Assembly (NCBI GenBank): GCA_964547995.1
Contig: CAZJRB010000021.1
Span: 1-64,000, forward strand
DNA length: 64,000 nucleotides
Origin: CAZJRB01 sp964547995
Lineage (GTDB): Bacteria; Planctomycetota; Planctomycetia; Pirellulales; Thermoguttaceae
Direction: 5' to 3'
Shown here: positions 36,972 to 44,453 of the stretch, piece after piece
Layout of the letters: each line of letters starts with the position of its first letter
Position numbering within the stretch: position 1 is the first letter of the stretch
The notes under the pieces: model-generated
Databases searched by the model: none
What the model was told of the DNA's origin: nothing
The model's input: only the letters and a program-made list of their open reading frames with translations
Program-made: the position numbers and the translations under genes

Positions 36972-37940
36972 TCATGGTTTCACCCCGGACGCTCGTTGCG
37001 CCCGCAGCAACACTTCGGCCGCTTTCCTGCGTGCTTTCGCAGCGCCGTCGCCCAGGATCTCGCGGATGCGCTCGGGTTTGGTTTCCAGTTCCTCGCGGCA
37101 TTGGCGGGGTCCGGCGAAGAAATTCTCGGCCGCGTCGGCCAGGGCCTTCTTCACCTCGCCGTACCCGAAGCCGCCGGCCCGGTAGGTGGCCGCCATCTCC
37201 TCGCGCTGCGCGTCGTCGGCAAAGAGCGAATAGAGTGCAAAAAGATGATCCGTCTCCGGGTCCTTCGGCTCCTCCATCGACCGCGAGTCGGTCACCATCC
37301 GCATGACCTGCTTCCGGAGCGACTTCGGCTCCTCGAACACTTCGAGTGTATTTCCGTAGCTTTTCGACATCTTCTCGCCGTCGGTGCCGGGGACCCGGGC
37401 GGAACTGTCGATTACGTACGCCTTGGGCATCACGAACGTCTCGCCGAAATGGTGATTGAAACCGCCGGCAAGGTCGCGGCAGACTTCGATGTGCTGCACC
37501 TGATCCTCGCCGACCGGCACAATGTCGCTGTCGTAGGCCAGGATGTCGGCCGCCATCAAGACCGGGTAGGCAAACAACCCCGTGTCGGCCGCGATCCCCT
37601 TCGCCTTCTTGTCCTTGTATGCGTGGCACCGCTCCAAGAGCCCCATCGGCGCGCCGGTCATCAGTAGCCAGCACAATTCGCTCACCTCCGGCACGTCGGA
37701 CTGCACGAAGAGCGTCGCCTTGTCGGGATCGAGCCCCAGCGCCACCAGGTCGATCGCTGCGTCGAGCGTAAGCTGCCGCAACTCTTCCGGATCACGTACC
37801 GTGGTCAAAGCGTGCAGATTGGCGATGAAGTAGAACGCGTCGTCCGCCTTTTCCTGGAGTTCGATATACTGCCGGATTGCGCCGAAGTAGTTTCCCCAAT
37901 GAAAACGTCCCGTCGGTTGAATGCCGGATAGTGCTCGCAT
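36972..37940 (-). CDS. trpS: Tryptophanyl-tRNA synthetase
   Basis: A 322-residue class I aminoacyl-tRNA synthetase. The HIGH-type motif is RFHWGNYFGA after SGIQPTG, the KMSKS loop is GEKMSKSYGN, and YPVLMAADILAYDSDIVPVG carries the usual Trp-pocket sequence. Length is normal. The ATG at 37940 gives MRALSGIQPTG, the family start; the frame extends further upstream through repeats without conservation. It lies 136 bp after pyrD in the same direction. Confidence 0.95.
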   Translation of the reverse strand: MRALSGIQPTGRFHWGNYFGAIRQYIELQEKADDAFYFIANLHALTTVRDPEELRQLTLDAAIDLVALGLDPDKATLFVQSDVPEVSELCWLLMTGAPMGLLERCHAYKDKKAKGIAADTGLFAYPVLMAADILAYDSDIVPVGEDQVQHIEVCRDLAGGFNHHFGETFVMPKAYVIDSSARVPGTDGEKMSKSYGNTLEVFEEPKSLRKQVMRMVTDSRSMEEPKDPETDHLFALYSLFADDAQREEMAATYRAGGFGYGEVKKALADAAENFFAGPRQCREELETKPERIREILGDGAAKARRKAAEVLLRAQRASGVKP

Positions 37941-38025
37941 GGCAGTGGTAGGGGTTAGGGGCTGGGGGTTAGGGGCTGGGGGTTCAACCTCGTTCCCATG
38001 CTCTGCATGGGTCTGCATGGGAACG
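37941..38025. repeat. Repeat cluster between pyrD and trpS
   Basis: Two direct copies of GGGGTTAGGGGCTGGG are followed by the inverted repeat CGTTCCCATGC (37991-38001) / GCATGGGAACG (38015-38025), with an internal TCTGCATGGG copy. The hairpin is of the REP type and lies just upstream of the trpS start. Confidence 0.65.
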
Positions 38026-38076
38026 TGAGGCGTGTTTCTGTTGTCTATCTGCAATCTACATTCTACAGTTTCTTCA

Positions 38077-39033
38077 CTAACGTTCAATCGTTCCCACCAC
38101 GTCGGCAACGCAAGTAGCCCCGAGTTCTGCCAGTGCATCGGGCAAGGCGTCGAGTATTTGTATCGACACGGTGGGATTGTAGAAGTTCGCGGTACCGATC
38201 TGGACGGCCGACGCCCCGGCAACGAGGAACTCCATGACGTCGTCGATCGTGGCGATGCCGCCGATTCCGACCAGCGGGATGCCAACCGCGGCGGCCACCT
38301 GGTAGACCATCCGCAGCGAGATCGGCTTGATGGCCGGACCGCTGAGCCCGCCCAGCTTGTTGCCGAGGATCGGCCGCCGCCGCCGCCAGTCGATGGCCAT
38401 TCCCAGGCAGGTGTTCACGAGTGAGACGGCATCGGCCCCGCCGGCTTCCGCGGCCTTGGCGATTTCAGTGATGTCGGTCACGTTCGGCGTCAGTTTCGCC
38501 AACACCGGCAACGAACAAGCCCCGCGAACGCCCGCGACAACCTGCTCGCACGACTGTGGATTCGTACCGAAATCGACGCCGCCGCTGACGTTGGGGCAGG
38601 AGATGTTCAATTCCAGTGCAGCCACGCCGGGAACGCCGTCCAATTGCGTTGCCATATCCATGAAATCTGCCCGGGTGCGACCGGCAATGCTGACAAGGAC
38701 CGCCGTTTCCAACGAAGCAAGGTAGGGCATCTTCTCCCGGACGAAGGCCCCGATCCCATCGTTGTCCAAGCCGATGGAATTGAGCATCCCGGCAGCCGTT
38801 TCTATCATCCTCGGTGGTGGATTGCCCGGCCGCGGCTCCTGGGTGATCGTCTTCGGCAGGATACCACCCAAGCGACCGGTATCAACCACACGGGCCATTT
38901 CCCGCCCATAACCAAAGGTGCCTGAGGCGACCATAATGGGGTTGGCCAAGTGCAATCGGCCGAGGCGGACGTCGAGTGGGATGTCGGAAGGATTCACGTT
39001 CGTTTGATGGTCTGGTGCCGTAAGAAAGGACAT
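38077..39033 (-). CDS. pyrD: Dihydroorotate dehydrogenase, class 1B
   Basis: A 318-residue flavoenzyme of pyrimidine synthesis, oxidising dihydroorotate to orotate. The N-terminus LANPIMVASGTFGYGREM is typical of class 1B. NISCPNVSGGVDFGTNPQ carries the active-site Cys. VSLVNTCLGMAIDWRRR and GIPLVGIGGIATIDDVMEFL, with AGASAVQIGTANF, supply the FMN-binding C-terminal motifs. Class 1B usually needs the PyrK electron-transfer partner, which is not in this window. The start at 39033 is an ATG. A MITE-like element begins 14 bp upstream of the start. Confidence 0.93.
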   Translation of the reverse strand: MSFLTAPDHQTNVNPSDIPLDVRLGRLHLANPIMVASGTFGYGREMARVVDTGRLGGILPKTITQEPRPGNPPPRMIETAAGMLNSIGLDNDGIGAFVREKMPYLASLETAVLVSIAGRTRADFMDMATQLDGVPGVAALELNISCPNVSGGVDFGTNPQSCEQVVAGVRGACSLPVLAKLTPNVTDITEIAKAAEAGGADAVSLVNTCLGMAIDWRRRRPILGNKLGGLSGPAIKPISLRMVYQVAAAVGIPLVGIGGIATIDDVMEFLVAGASAVQIGTANFYNPTVSIQILDALPDALAELGATCVADVVGTIER

Positions 39034-39046
39034 TCTTGGGGAGTTG

Positions 39047-39178
39047 GGCTTTGTCGGAAAACCCGTACGACGGCCCTCCGAGGCCGTCGATTAAGGTTCG
39101 ATTTCGCGTGAAAACCGAGGCTCGACGGCTTCGGAGAGCCGTTGCACAAGAACCGCAAACGGATTTTCCGACAAAGCC
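39047..39178. repeat. MITE-like element upstream of pyrD
   Basis: The terminal inverted repeats are 39047-39066 (GGCTTTGTCGGAAAA) and 39159-39178, 20 bp long with one mismatch. Inside lie two further inverted blocks, CGACGGCCCTCCGAGGCCGT and CGACGGCTTCGGAGAGCCGT. The left inner block matches the intragenic element at 47640-47711 closely. There is no coding capacity for a transposase. Confidence 0.8.
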
Positions 39179-39351
39179 TAGTGTAGCCGCCGTCCCCTCC
39201 TCCTGTCAATTTGTCCGGCTCCGAGTTGCCTCATGTCCCCTTGATGGATACACGTTGGCGCGCAGCAACAGGCCAAGCGGCGGTTGAGCCGCCTGGCCTG
39301 AATCTTAATCGTGTGCCAAGGCATGGTCCGCGCGGACGCTCCGCGCAAACC

Positions 39352-39570
39352 TCAGATTAACCCGCCATGGGTTCGGTACGGCGTCATGTGATCCGGCTGA
39401 TCGAGCATCCAAAGCCGTTCCCACTCATCCAGGATCAGGCGGAGGTTCTCTGAGGTGAAAATCAATTGTTGCGTTCGGCGAACCGGGTCGGCTGAGTATG
39501 CCGGAATAATGCATCCGACGGTCGTAGTCACCAGTAGGCCACACGCCAAAGCCAAAAGCAATCTGCGCAT
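39352..39570 (-). CDS. Small conserved lipoprotein (72 aa)
   Basis: A 72-residue exported protein with the signal MRRLLLALACGLLVTTTVGC, whose Cys is the lipidation site. The rest (VRRTQQLIFTSENLRLILDE, then WERLWMLDQPDHMTPYRTHG) is a pattern I recognise from planctomycete genomes without known function. An AGGAG site precedes the ATG at 39570. The frame continues further upstream without conservation. Confidence 0.75.
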   Translation of the reverse strand: MRRLLLALACGLLVTTTVGCIIPAYSADPVRRTQQLIFTSENLRLILDEWERLWMLDQPDHMTPYRTHGGLI

Positions 39571-39782
39571 AGGACAACTCCTCCGTGAGACGAAAAATGT
39601 ATTCATGGCTGGCCGCAATACCGCCGTTAAGGCCAATTGCGGCCACTTCGCTTGATTTGTGTGTTGGGCCGAGAGGGGGTGAGTTGGGTCGAATACTGCC
39701 CGGAGGATAGAGACCTCCAAGCGTTTGATGAGACCGCACGTGGCACGTTCGGCCGGCAAAAGGGCCTAACCTATTGGTACAT

Positions 39783-40136
39783 CTAGGTTTGCGGAACGGG
39801 TTCCGGGGAGGAAGTCGCGTTGCGCCGGGCCGCTTGCGCCGCAGCCGCTGCGCGACGTTCCATCTCGCGTACCCGCGCTTCCATTTCCTTGCCCGGTTTG
39901 AAGGTGACCACGAATTTCTCGGGCACGAAGACCTTGTCCCCGGTGCGGGGGTTCCTCGCTTTGCGGGGCGCTCGGCGCTTGACCTCGAATACGCCAAAGT
40001 TGCGAAGCTCGATCCGCTCTTCCTTGACCAGCGTGTCGATGATAGCATCGAACGTCTTCTGGACAATCTCCTTCGTCTGAAGTTGTGTCAATCCAATTTC
40101 CTCGGAAATGGTCCGAACGATCTCTTTCTTGGTCAC
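39783..40136 (-). CDS. HU-family DNA-binding protein
   Basis: A 117-residue nucleoid protein. TKKEIVRTISEEIGLTQLQT begins the dimer helices, IELRNFGVFEVKRRAPRKAR is the HU saddle, and NPRTGDKVFVPEKFVVTF the DNA-binding arm with the conserved NPRTG. It is longer than usual by an Ala/Arg-rich tail (about 90-117) that may add DNA contacts. A candidate promoter lies about 75 bp upstream. Confidence 0.93.
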   Translation of the reverse strand: MTKKEIVRTISEEIGLTQLQTKEIVQKTFDAIIDTLVKEERIELRNFGVFEVKRRAPRKARNPRTGDKVFVPEKFVVTFKPGKEMEARVREMERRAAAAAQAARRNATSSPEPVPQT

Positions 40137-40592
40137 GGTTCGATTCTCCTGAAAAAGAGGTCGTCGCAGGCAAGAGTTACGATCACTTGCACGGCGGCCC
40201 GATATGTTCCAAGTCTAGGCCCCGTAACGACTAGAGTCAAGATCAATCAACGGTTCAAGCGACGAAGATCGGTCAAATTAAACCGTGATTGTCCCACCGT
40301 CCAGTCGGTTCGGTGAAACCGGTGGAATTGTCGTAAGTGCTTATTGTCAAAGAGCTTAATCCCTTCGGGTCCTGCGCGGCCAAGTGGCTGTCGTCGTAAG
40401 TCGTTTATTGGCAAGGACTAACGAAACGAATCCCGAGTCCAGTGCCACCGGCTTCCGACCCACAATCGCGCAGCACCACCGCGCATGATCAGGGCATGAA
40501 CCCTGTATCGGTTGCCTGATCGGAAAACTTCAACCAGACCGCAGAATCCGCAAACTCCGACAGGTTGCCAGCCCCCCATGAGAAGGGGCAAT
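40137..40592. other. Intergenic region between HU and the AnmK-like gene
   Basis: No gene is visible. An imperfect direct repeat (GTCGTAAGTGCTTATTGTCAA, about 40330, and GTCGTAAGTCGTTTATTGGCA, about 40392) is present. The HU promoter candidate lies at 40212-40240. Confidence 0.5.
40212..40240 (-). promoter_or_regulatory. Likely sigma-70 promoter of the HU gene
   Basis: Read on the minus strand: TTGACT (40240-40235), a 17-bp spacer and TAGACT (40217-40212), about 75 bp before the ATG at 40136. This is a sequence match only. Confidence 0.4.
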
Positions 40593-41864
40593 CTACAGCA
40601 CGCTGCGAACCGGTCGCGCCGGGAGGGCGATACCGCCACTGTCTGCCAGCAAACGCTGCCAATTCTCAGGGGTGCCGGGCGTCAGCCGCCCCAGAACCCG
40701 GGGAGCATCTGCTTTGGTAATCGCCGTGGCATTGGCCGGCACCTGATCCAGATAGAAGAAAGCAAGGACGGCGATACACGCCGGGTCGAAGGCCCCGCTC
40801 ATGATGTCAAGTTCGCCCATCCGCGCCAGCGGCATTCCGGCACGGTGCCCGATTTCGGCCAGCAACATGCCGTTTTGCTGTCCCCCGCCGGTTACGACGA
40901 TCTGATCGACGCGTGCATCATCGGGAAGATGCCGCCGCAACCCCATAGAAACGGTCTCTGCAATGAAGTGCGTGGCGGAACACAGAAGGTCGCGGATCGA
41001 CCAACCCGACTTGACCGCCATCTGCAAGGCGTCGGTCAAAAATCGCTCCGGCCGCACGCCCTGCGGGTGCCAACGCGGCAAAGGCCGATCGAAATACGGA
41101 TCGCTCAACCAATGGTCGATCAGCTCGGAAATCCGACGCCCCTGGACGGCCATACGGCCACCCGGATCGAAACGGTGTTCACCAGCCGTTAGCCGTTGCG
41201 CGAGCTGGTCCGGCAAACCCATTCCCGGGCCGACATCAAAACAGAGAACCCGCAAGGCCGCATTTCCTTCCAGGGTTGCTGGAAGATACGTCATCCGCAC
41301 CGTCTGCCCGAGATCGACCAACACGCGGTTCTGCCGGGGATTCTTTAGCAGGGCCCATTGCGCCAGCGCGGTGACGGGCCCGCCTTGTCCGCACTGGGCC
41401 AAATCGCGGGCAGGGAAGGCATCAATCACGTTCAGCCCCGTCGCTTCGGCCAGCCGGGCCGCGTCGCACAGGCTGAGGTAGCCGCCCGAGCCGATCCGGT
41501 CGAACCCCCAAAACCCCGGATCATGAACTCCCACGGCCAAGACCAATCCGGGGTCAACGGACAATCCGGCAAAAAGATTCTGGAGCGTGCCGGCTTGAAT
41601 CTCAGCCAACTCCGCCCGGAGCAACGCCACGGCATCGGTCGGACACGACTTCGACCTCGCCAAAGAGAGAAACCGTGATACCGTTTCCCCGGGAACGTCG
41701 GTTACCGCGGCGCCGGCAAGGTAGAAGTGGGCCTCCAGGCCTTGCCCGGCCGTACCGACCAGGGCAGCGCTCACCCGGCGGCAGTTTGCAGAAACCAATA
41801 CACCCGCCGCCCAGCGCCGCTCGTCGCCGGGCTGCGGCGTGTGAATAGGCAGTATGGTTGCCAT
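40593..41864 (-). CDS. Anhydro-N-acetylmuramic acid kinase-like protein
   Basis: A 423-residue protein of the AnmK fold, a family that phosphorylates and opens anhydro-MurNAc in peptidoglycan recycling. Recognisable are SDPYFDRPLPRWHPQGVRPERF (compare the family DPYFxRPxPKSTGRE), VVTGGGQQNGMLL (compare CGGGxxN) and LVDLGQTVRMTYLP. The N-terminal nucleotide motif (usually MSGTSxDGxD) reads SANCRRVSAALVG here, with no Asp catalyst in place. It may therefore be an inactive paralogue. It starts 13 bp after the amidotransferase-like gene, in one operon. The ATG at 41864 is chosen. Confidence 0.8.
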   Translation of the reverse strand: MATILPIHTPQPGDERRWAAGVLVSANCRRVSAALVGTAGQGLEAHFYLAGAAVTDVPGETVSRFLSLARSKSCPTDAVALLRAELAEIQAGTLQNLFAGLSVDPGLVLAVGVHDPGFWGFDRIGSGGYLSLCDAARLAEATGLNVIDAFPARDLAQCGQGGPVTALAQWALLKNPRQNRVLVDLGQTVRMTYLPATLEGNAALRVLCFDVGPGMGLPDQLAQRLTAGEHRFDPGGRMAVQGRRISELIDHWLSDPYFDRPLPRWHPQGVRPERFLTDALQMAVKSGWSIRDLLCSATHFIAETVSMGLRRHLPDDARVDQIVVTGGGQQNGMLLAEIGHRAGMPLARMGELDIMSGAFDPACIAVLAFFYLDQVPANATAITKADAPRVLGRLTPGTPENWQRLLADSGGIALPARPVRSVL

Positions 41865-41877
41865 GATGTCGATCCAA

Positions 41878-42627
41878 TCACGCAACCATGCGCATCTCGA
41901 TTACTTCGCCGGTAATCCCAGCGATGAATTCCTCAAAGATGCGCAAATCGAGCGCCGAAGCGGACTCGCTCTCCGGATGAAACTGGGTTCCCAGCACCCA
42001 CCAGTTGTCCGTCGTACCTTCGATCGCCTCGACGACGCCGTCCGGGCAGCGTGCCGTCACCTTGAAGCCGCGCGCCACGTCATCGATTGCCATGTGGTGG
42101 ACACTGTTGACCCGAATTTCACCCTCGCCGTAAACGCGTTCCATCAACGACCCCATTTCAACCTCCAAGGCGTGGCGATGGTTCGGATCGGTGGCATCGA
42201 GATGTGGAATCGCTCGAGGGAGATCCTCCGGTATGTGGAAATGAAGGGTACCGCCTTGCGAAACGTTCAGAAGTTGCATGCCGCACCCGATGCCAAAGAC
42301 CGGCATCTTCCGCTCGCCAACCAGCCGCATCAGCATTCGGTCAAACTCTTCCCGACGACTCTCGAGCAGGCGCATCGAAGGATGCACCATGAACCCGTCG
42401 TTGCGAGGATCGAGATCGGCGCCGCCCCCCAACACAACACCATCTAACAGGTTTAACACGCGAACGAGATCGCTTTCATCTTCCAGCGGTGGAATCACCA
42501 CCGGAATGGCACCGGCCTTCGCAATGGAATTGAAATAGCCGGCGCTAAGATAGGCAAATGCCGGGGCGTCCTTGCGAGCAGAACGATACTCCATGTTGAC
42601 CCCGATCAAGGGTTTGACAGCAGCCAT
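41878..42627 (-). CDS. Peptidase C26-type class I glutamine amidotransferase-like hydrolase
   Basis: A 249-residue enzyme of the gamma-glutamyl-GABA hydrolase (PuuD) type. The nucleophile Cys is in GIGCGMQLLNVSQGG and the His/Glu pair in GTQFHPES. HHMAID is also conserved, and LGGGADLDPR begins the substrate loop. It probably hydrolyses a gamma-glutamyl amide. Position next to an AnmK-like gene suggests a wall-recycling substrate, but this is inference. An AGGAG site precedes the ATG at 42627. Confidence 0.88.
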   Translation of the reverse strand: MAAVKPLIGVNMEYRSARKDAPAFAYLSAGYFNSIAKAGAIPVVIPPLEDESDLVRVLNLLDGVVLGGGADLDPRNDGFMVHPSMRLLESRREEFDRMLMRLVGERKMPVFGIGCGMQLLNVSQGGTLHFHIPEDLPRAIPHLDATDPNHRHALEVEMGSLMERVYGEGEIRVNSVHHMAIDDVARGFKVTARCPDGVVEAIEGTTDNWWVLGTQFHPESESASALDLRIFEEFIAGITGEVIEMRMVA

Positions 42628-43143
42628 CTTGCACTCCTGTGAAAACACGTCGTGTGTCTTGAGTTAGACAGCCGAAGGGAGCCGATAGATAGACATCCTT
42701 ATCCTTGGGCTCTTGAAGAACCTCCAGCCTCAGCCTCTCTGCCGGTTTGGGTGTGCAAGTGGTTGGGGAGTTTAACGGTTAGGCAAGAGATTGCAAGAAC
42801 TTACCCATATTTTGGGGCCACAATCCCTTACCCCACCATATAATGTGGTGTCACTATGGAATTGGGCATTAACGGCCTTCTTGCTTACCACCCTAAAGTG
42901 TGTATTTCCTGTCGACAACTCGGCCCCATCGTAGACCGAACGCACAGGGCATCACCTAAATGGGGTATTTGTTGGGAACTGCCCGCCGCTTTACCATGTC
43001 CTCAGAAACGGTTAGCATAAGGACTTTGTGGGTTAAACCCCAGGAAATCCTGATGCCTCCAGCGGAACCCTGGCACGCAGTGCCAGGGCTTTTGCTCTCA
43101 ACTCTCGACTCGTTCACCCTGCCCACAGGAAGTCCCGCTCACG
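42628..43143. other. Gene-free divergent spacer
   Basis: About 516 bp with no gene. A small hairpin (CACCA/TGGTG around TATAATG) is at about 42833-42851. It holds the promoters of the divergent hydrolase and OleA-like genes, not confidently located. Confidence 0.5.
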
Positions 43144-44250
43144 ATGCCCGTGCAGTTCCATAACGTGTGCCTGGAAGCGTTTGCGTACACGCTGCCCGAC
43201 GAGGTGGTTACTTCGGAACAGATCGAGACGCGGCTTGCACCGTTGTATACCCGGCTCCGTTTGCCGGAGGGACGACTCGAATTGATGAGCGGCATTCGCG
43301 AGCGCCGCTTTTGGCCCGAAGGGATGCCGCCAAGCGAAAAGAGCGTCGAAACGGCGGAAAAGGCGATTCGCGTTTCCGGCATTCAGCGGCGGCACATCGG
43401 GGCGTTGGTCCACGGCTCGGTCTGCCGCGACTTCCTTGAGCCGGCTACTGCCTGCGGCGTACACCACCAGCTCGATCTGCCGGGCGAGTGCCTCATCTAC
43501 GACGTCTCAAACGCCTGCCTCGGCATCCTCAACGGCATGGTCCAGGTGGCCAACATGATTGAGTTGGGACAGATTCGCGCGGGCATCGTCGTTGGCACCG
43601 AGGACAGCCGATCGCTGGTCGAAAACACCATCGAGCGGCTCAACAGCGACCAATCATTGACCCGTAACGACATTAAGCGAGTCGTTGCCTCGCTGACGAT
43701 CGGTTCCGGCAGTGCGGCGGTGTTGCTTTGCGACCGCGAACTCAGCCAGACGGGCAACCGCGTGCTCGGCGGCGTTTTCCGCACCAATACCGGCGGCTGC
43801 AAGCTTTGCCAATCTATCGGGATGGAAACCTTGATGGAGACCGACAGCGAGACGCTGATGCGCGAGGGCATCGACGTTGCCAAGGAGACGTTCGGCGAGT
43901 TCCTCGACGCCGTCGACTGGAGCACGGCCGAAATCAATCGTACGTTTTGCCACCAGGTCGGCCGCGCCCACCGCAAATTGATGCTTGACGTGCTGAAACT
44001 CGACCCGGCGATCGATTATTCGACACTGGAATTTCTCGGCAACACGGGTTCGGTCGCGTTGCCGATTACCGCTGCACTGGGGATCGAAAACGGCTATGTG
44101 AAGAAGGATGATCATATTGCCCTGTTGGGTATCGGCTCCGGGATCAACGTTGTGATGCTCGGTGTCGAATGGCAGCGGAGCCTGCTTGAAAGAGAAATGC
44201 GGCCGTCCGAATCGCGCGGGGAAAAGGGCCCTGTGCGGAAAATTCGTTAG
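43144..44250 (+). CDS. OleA-like thiolase-superfamily condensing enzyme (KAS III fold)
   Basis: A 368-residue enzyme. The likely catalytic triad is Cys in DVSNACLGILNGM, His in TFCHQVGRAH and Asn in LEFLGNTGSVALP. SGIRERRFWPEG, SVCRDFLEPATA, and LLGIGSGINVVML match OleA (the long-chain beta-keto acid synthase of olefin synthesis) better than the shorter FabH family. OleA joins two fatty acyl-CoAs head-to-head. OleB, OleC and OleD homologues are absent here, so a complete olefin pathway is not implied. It is alone, divergent from the C26 gene. Confidence 0.85.
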   Translation: MPVQFHNVCLEAFAYTLPDEVVTSEQIETRLAPLYTRLRLPEGRLELMSGIRERRFWPEGMPPSEKSVETAEKAIRVSGIQRRHIGALVHGSVCRDFLEPATACGVHHQLDLPGECLIYDVSNACLGILNGMVQVANMIELGQIRAGIVVGTEDSRSLVENTIERLNSDQSLTRNDIKRVVASLTIGSGSAAVLLCDRELSQTGNRVLGGVFRTNTGGCKLCQSIGMETLMETDSETLMREGIDVAKETFGEFLDAVDWSTAEINRTFCHQVGRAHRKLMLDVLKLDPAIDYSTLEFLGNTGSVALPITAALGIENGYVKKDDHIALLGIGSGINVVMLGVEWQRSLLEREMRPSESRGEKGPVRKIR

Positions 44251-44453
44251 CGAGTGGTGCAACTTGCCGCGGGGAGGTCTTTCCCCGTCAAGTTGCGGCC
44301 GGTCAGCAACGGCATCATCCCGCGTTCCTGGACACCGCGCCTCCCGCCGCAAGATGGAGTGATGTTGCGGAAACGTTTACTCGGAGTTCCCGCGACCACG
44401 GATCGCGGCTTTGTAAGTGTGGAGCGGGATTTTCGTCGTCGCGTGCTGAATGC

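Noticed and set aside
43144..44250. Annotating the condensing enzyme as FabH
   Set aside because: The RERRFW, RDFLEPATA and LLGIGSGIN segments fit OleA better, and the protein is longer than typical FabH.
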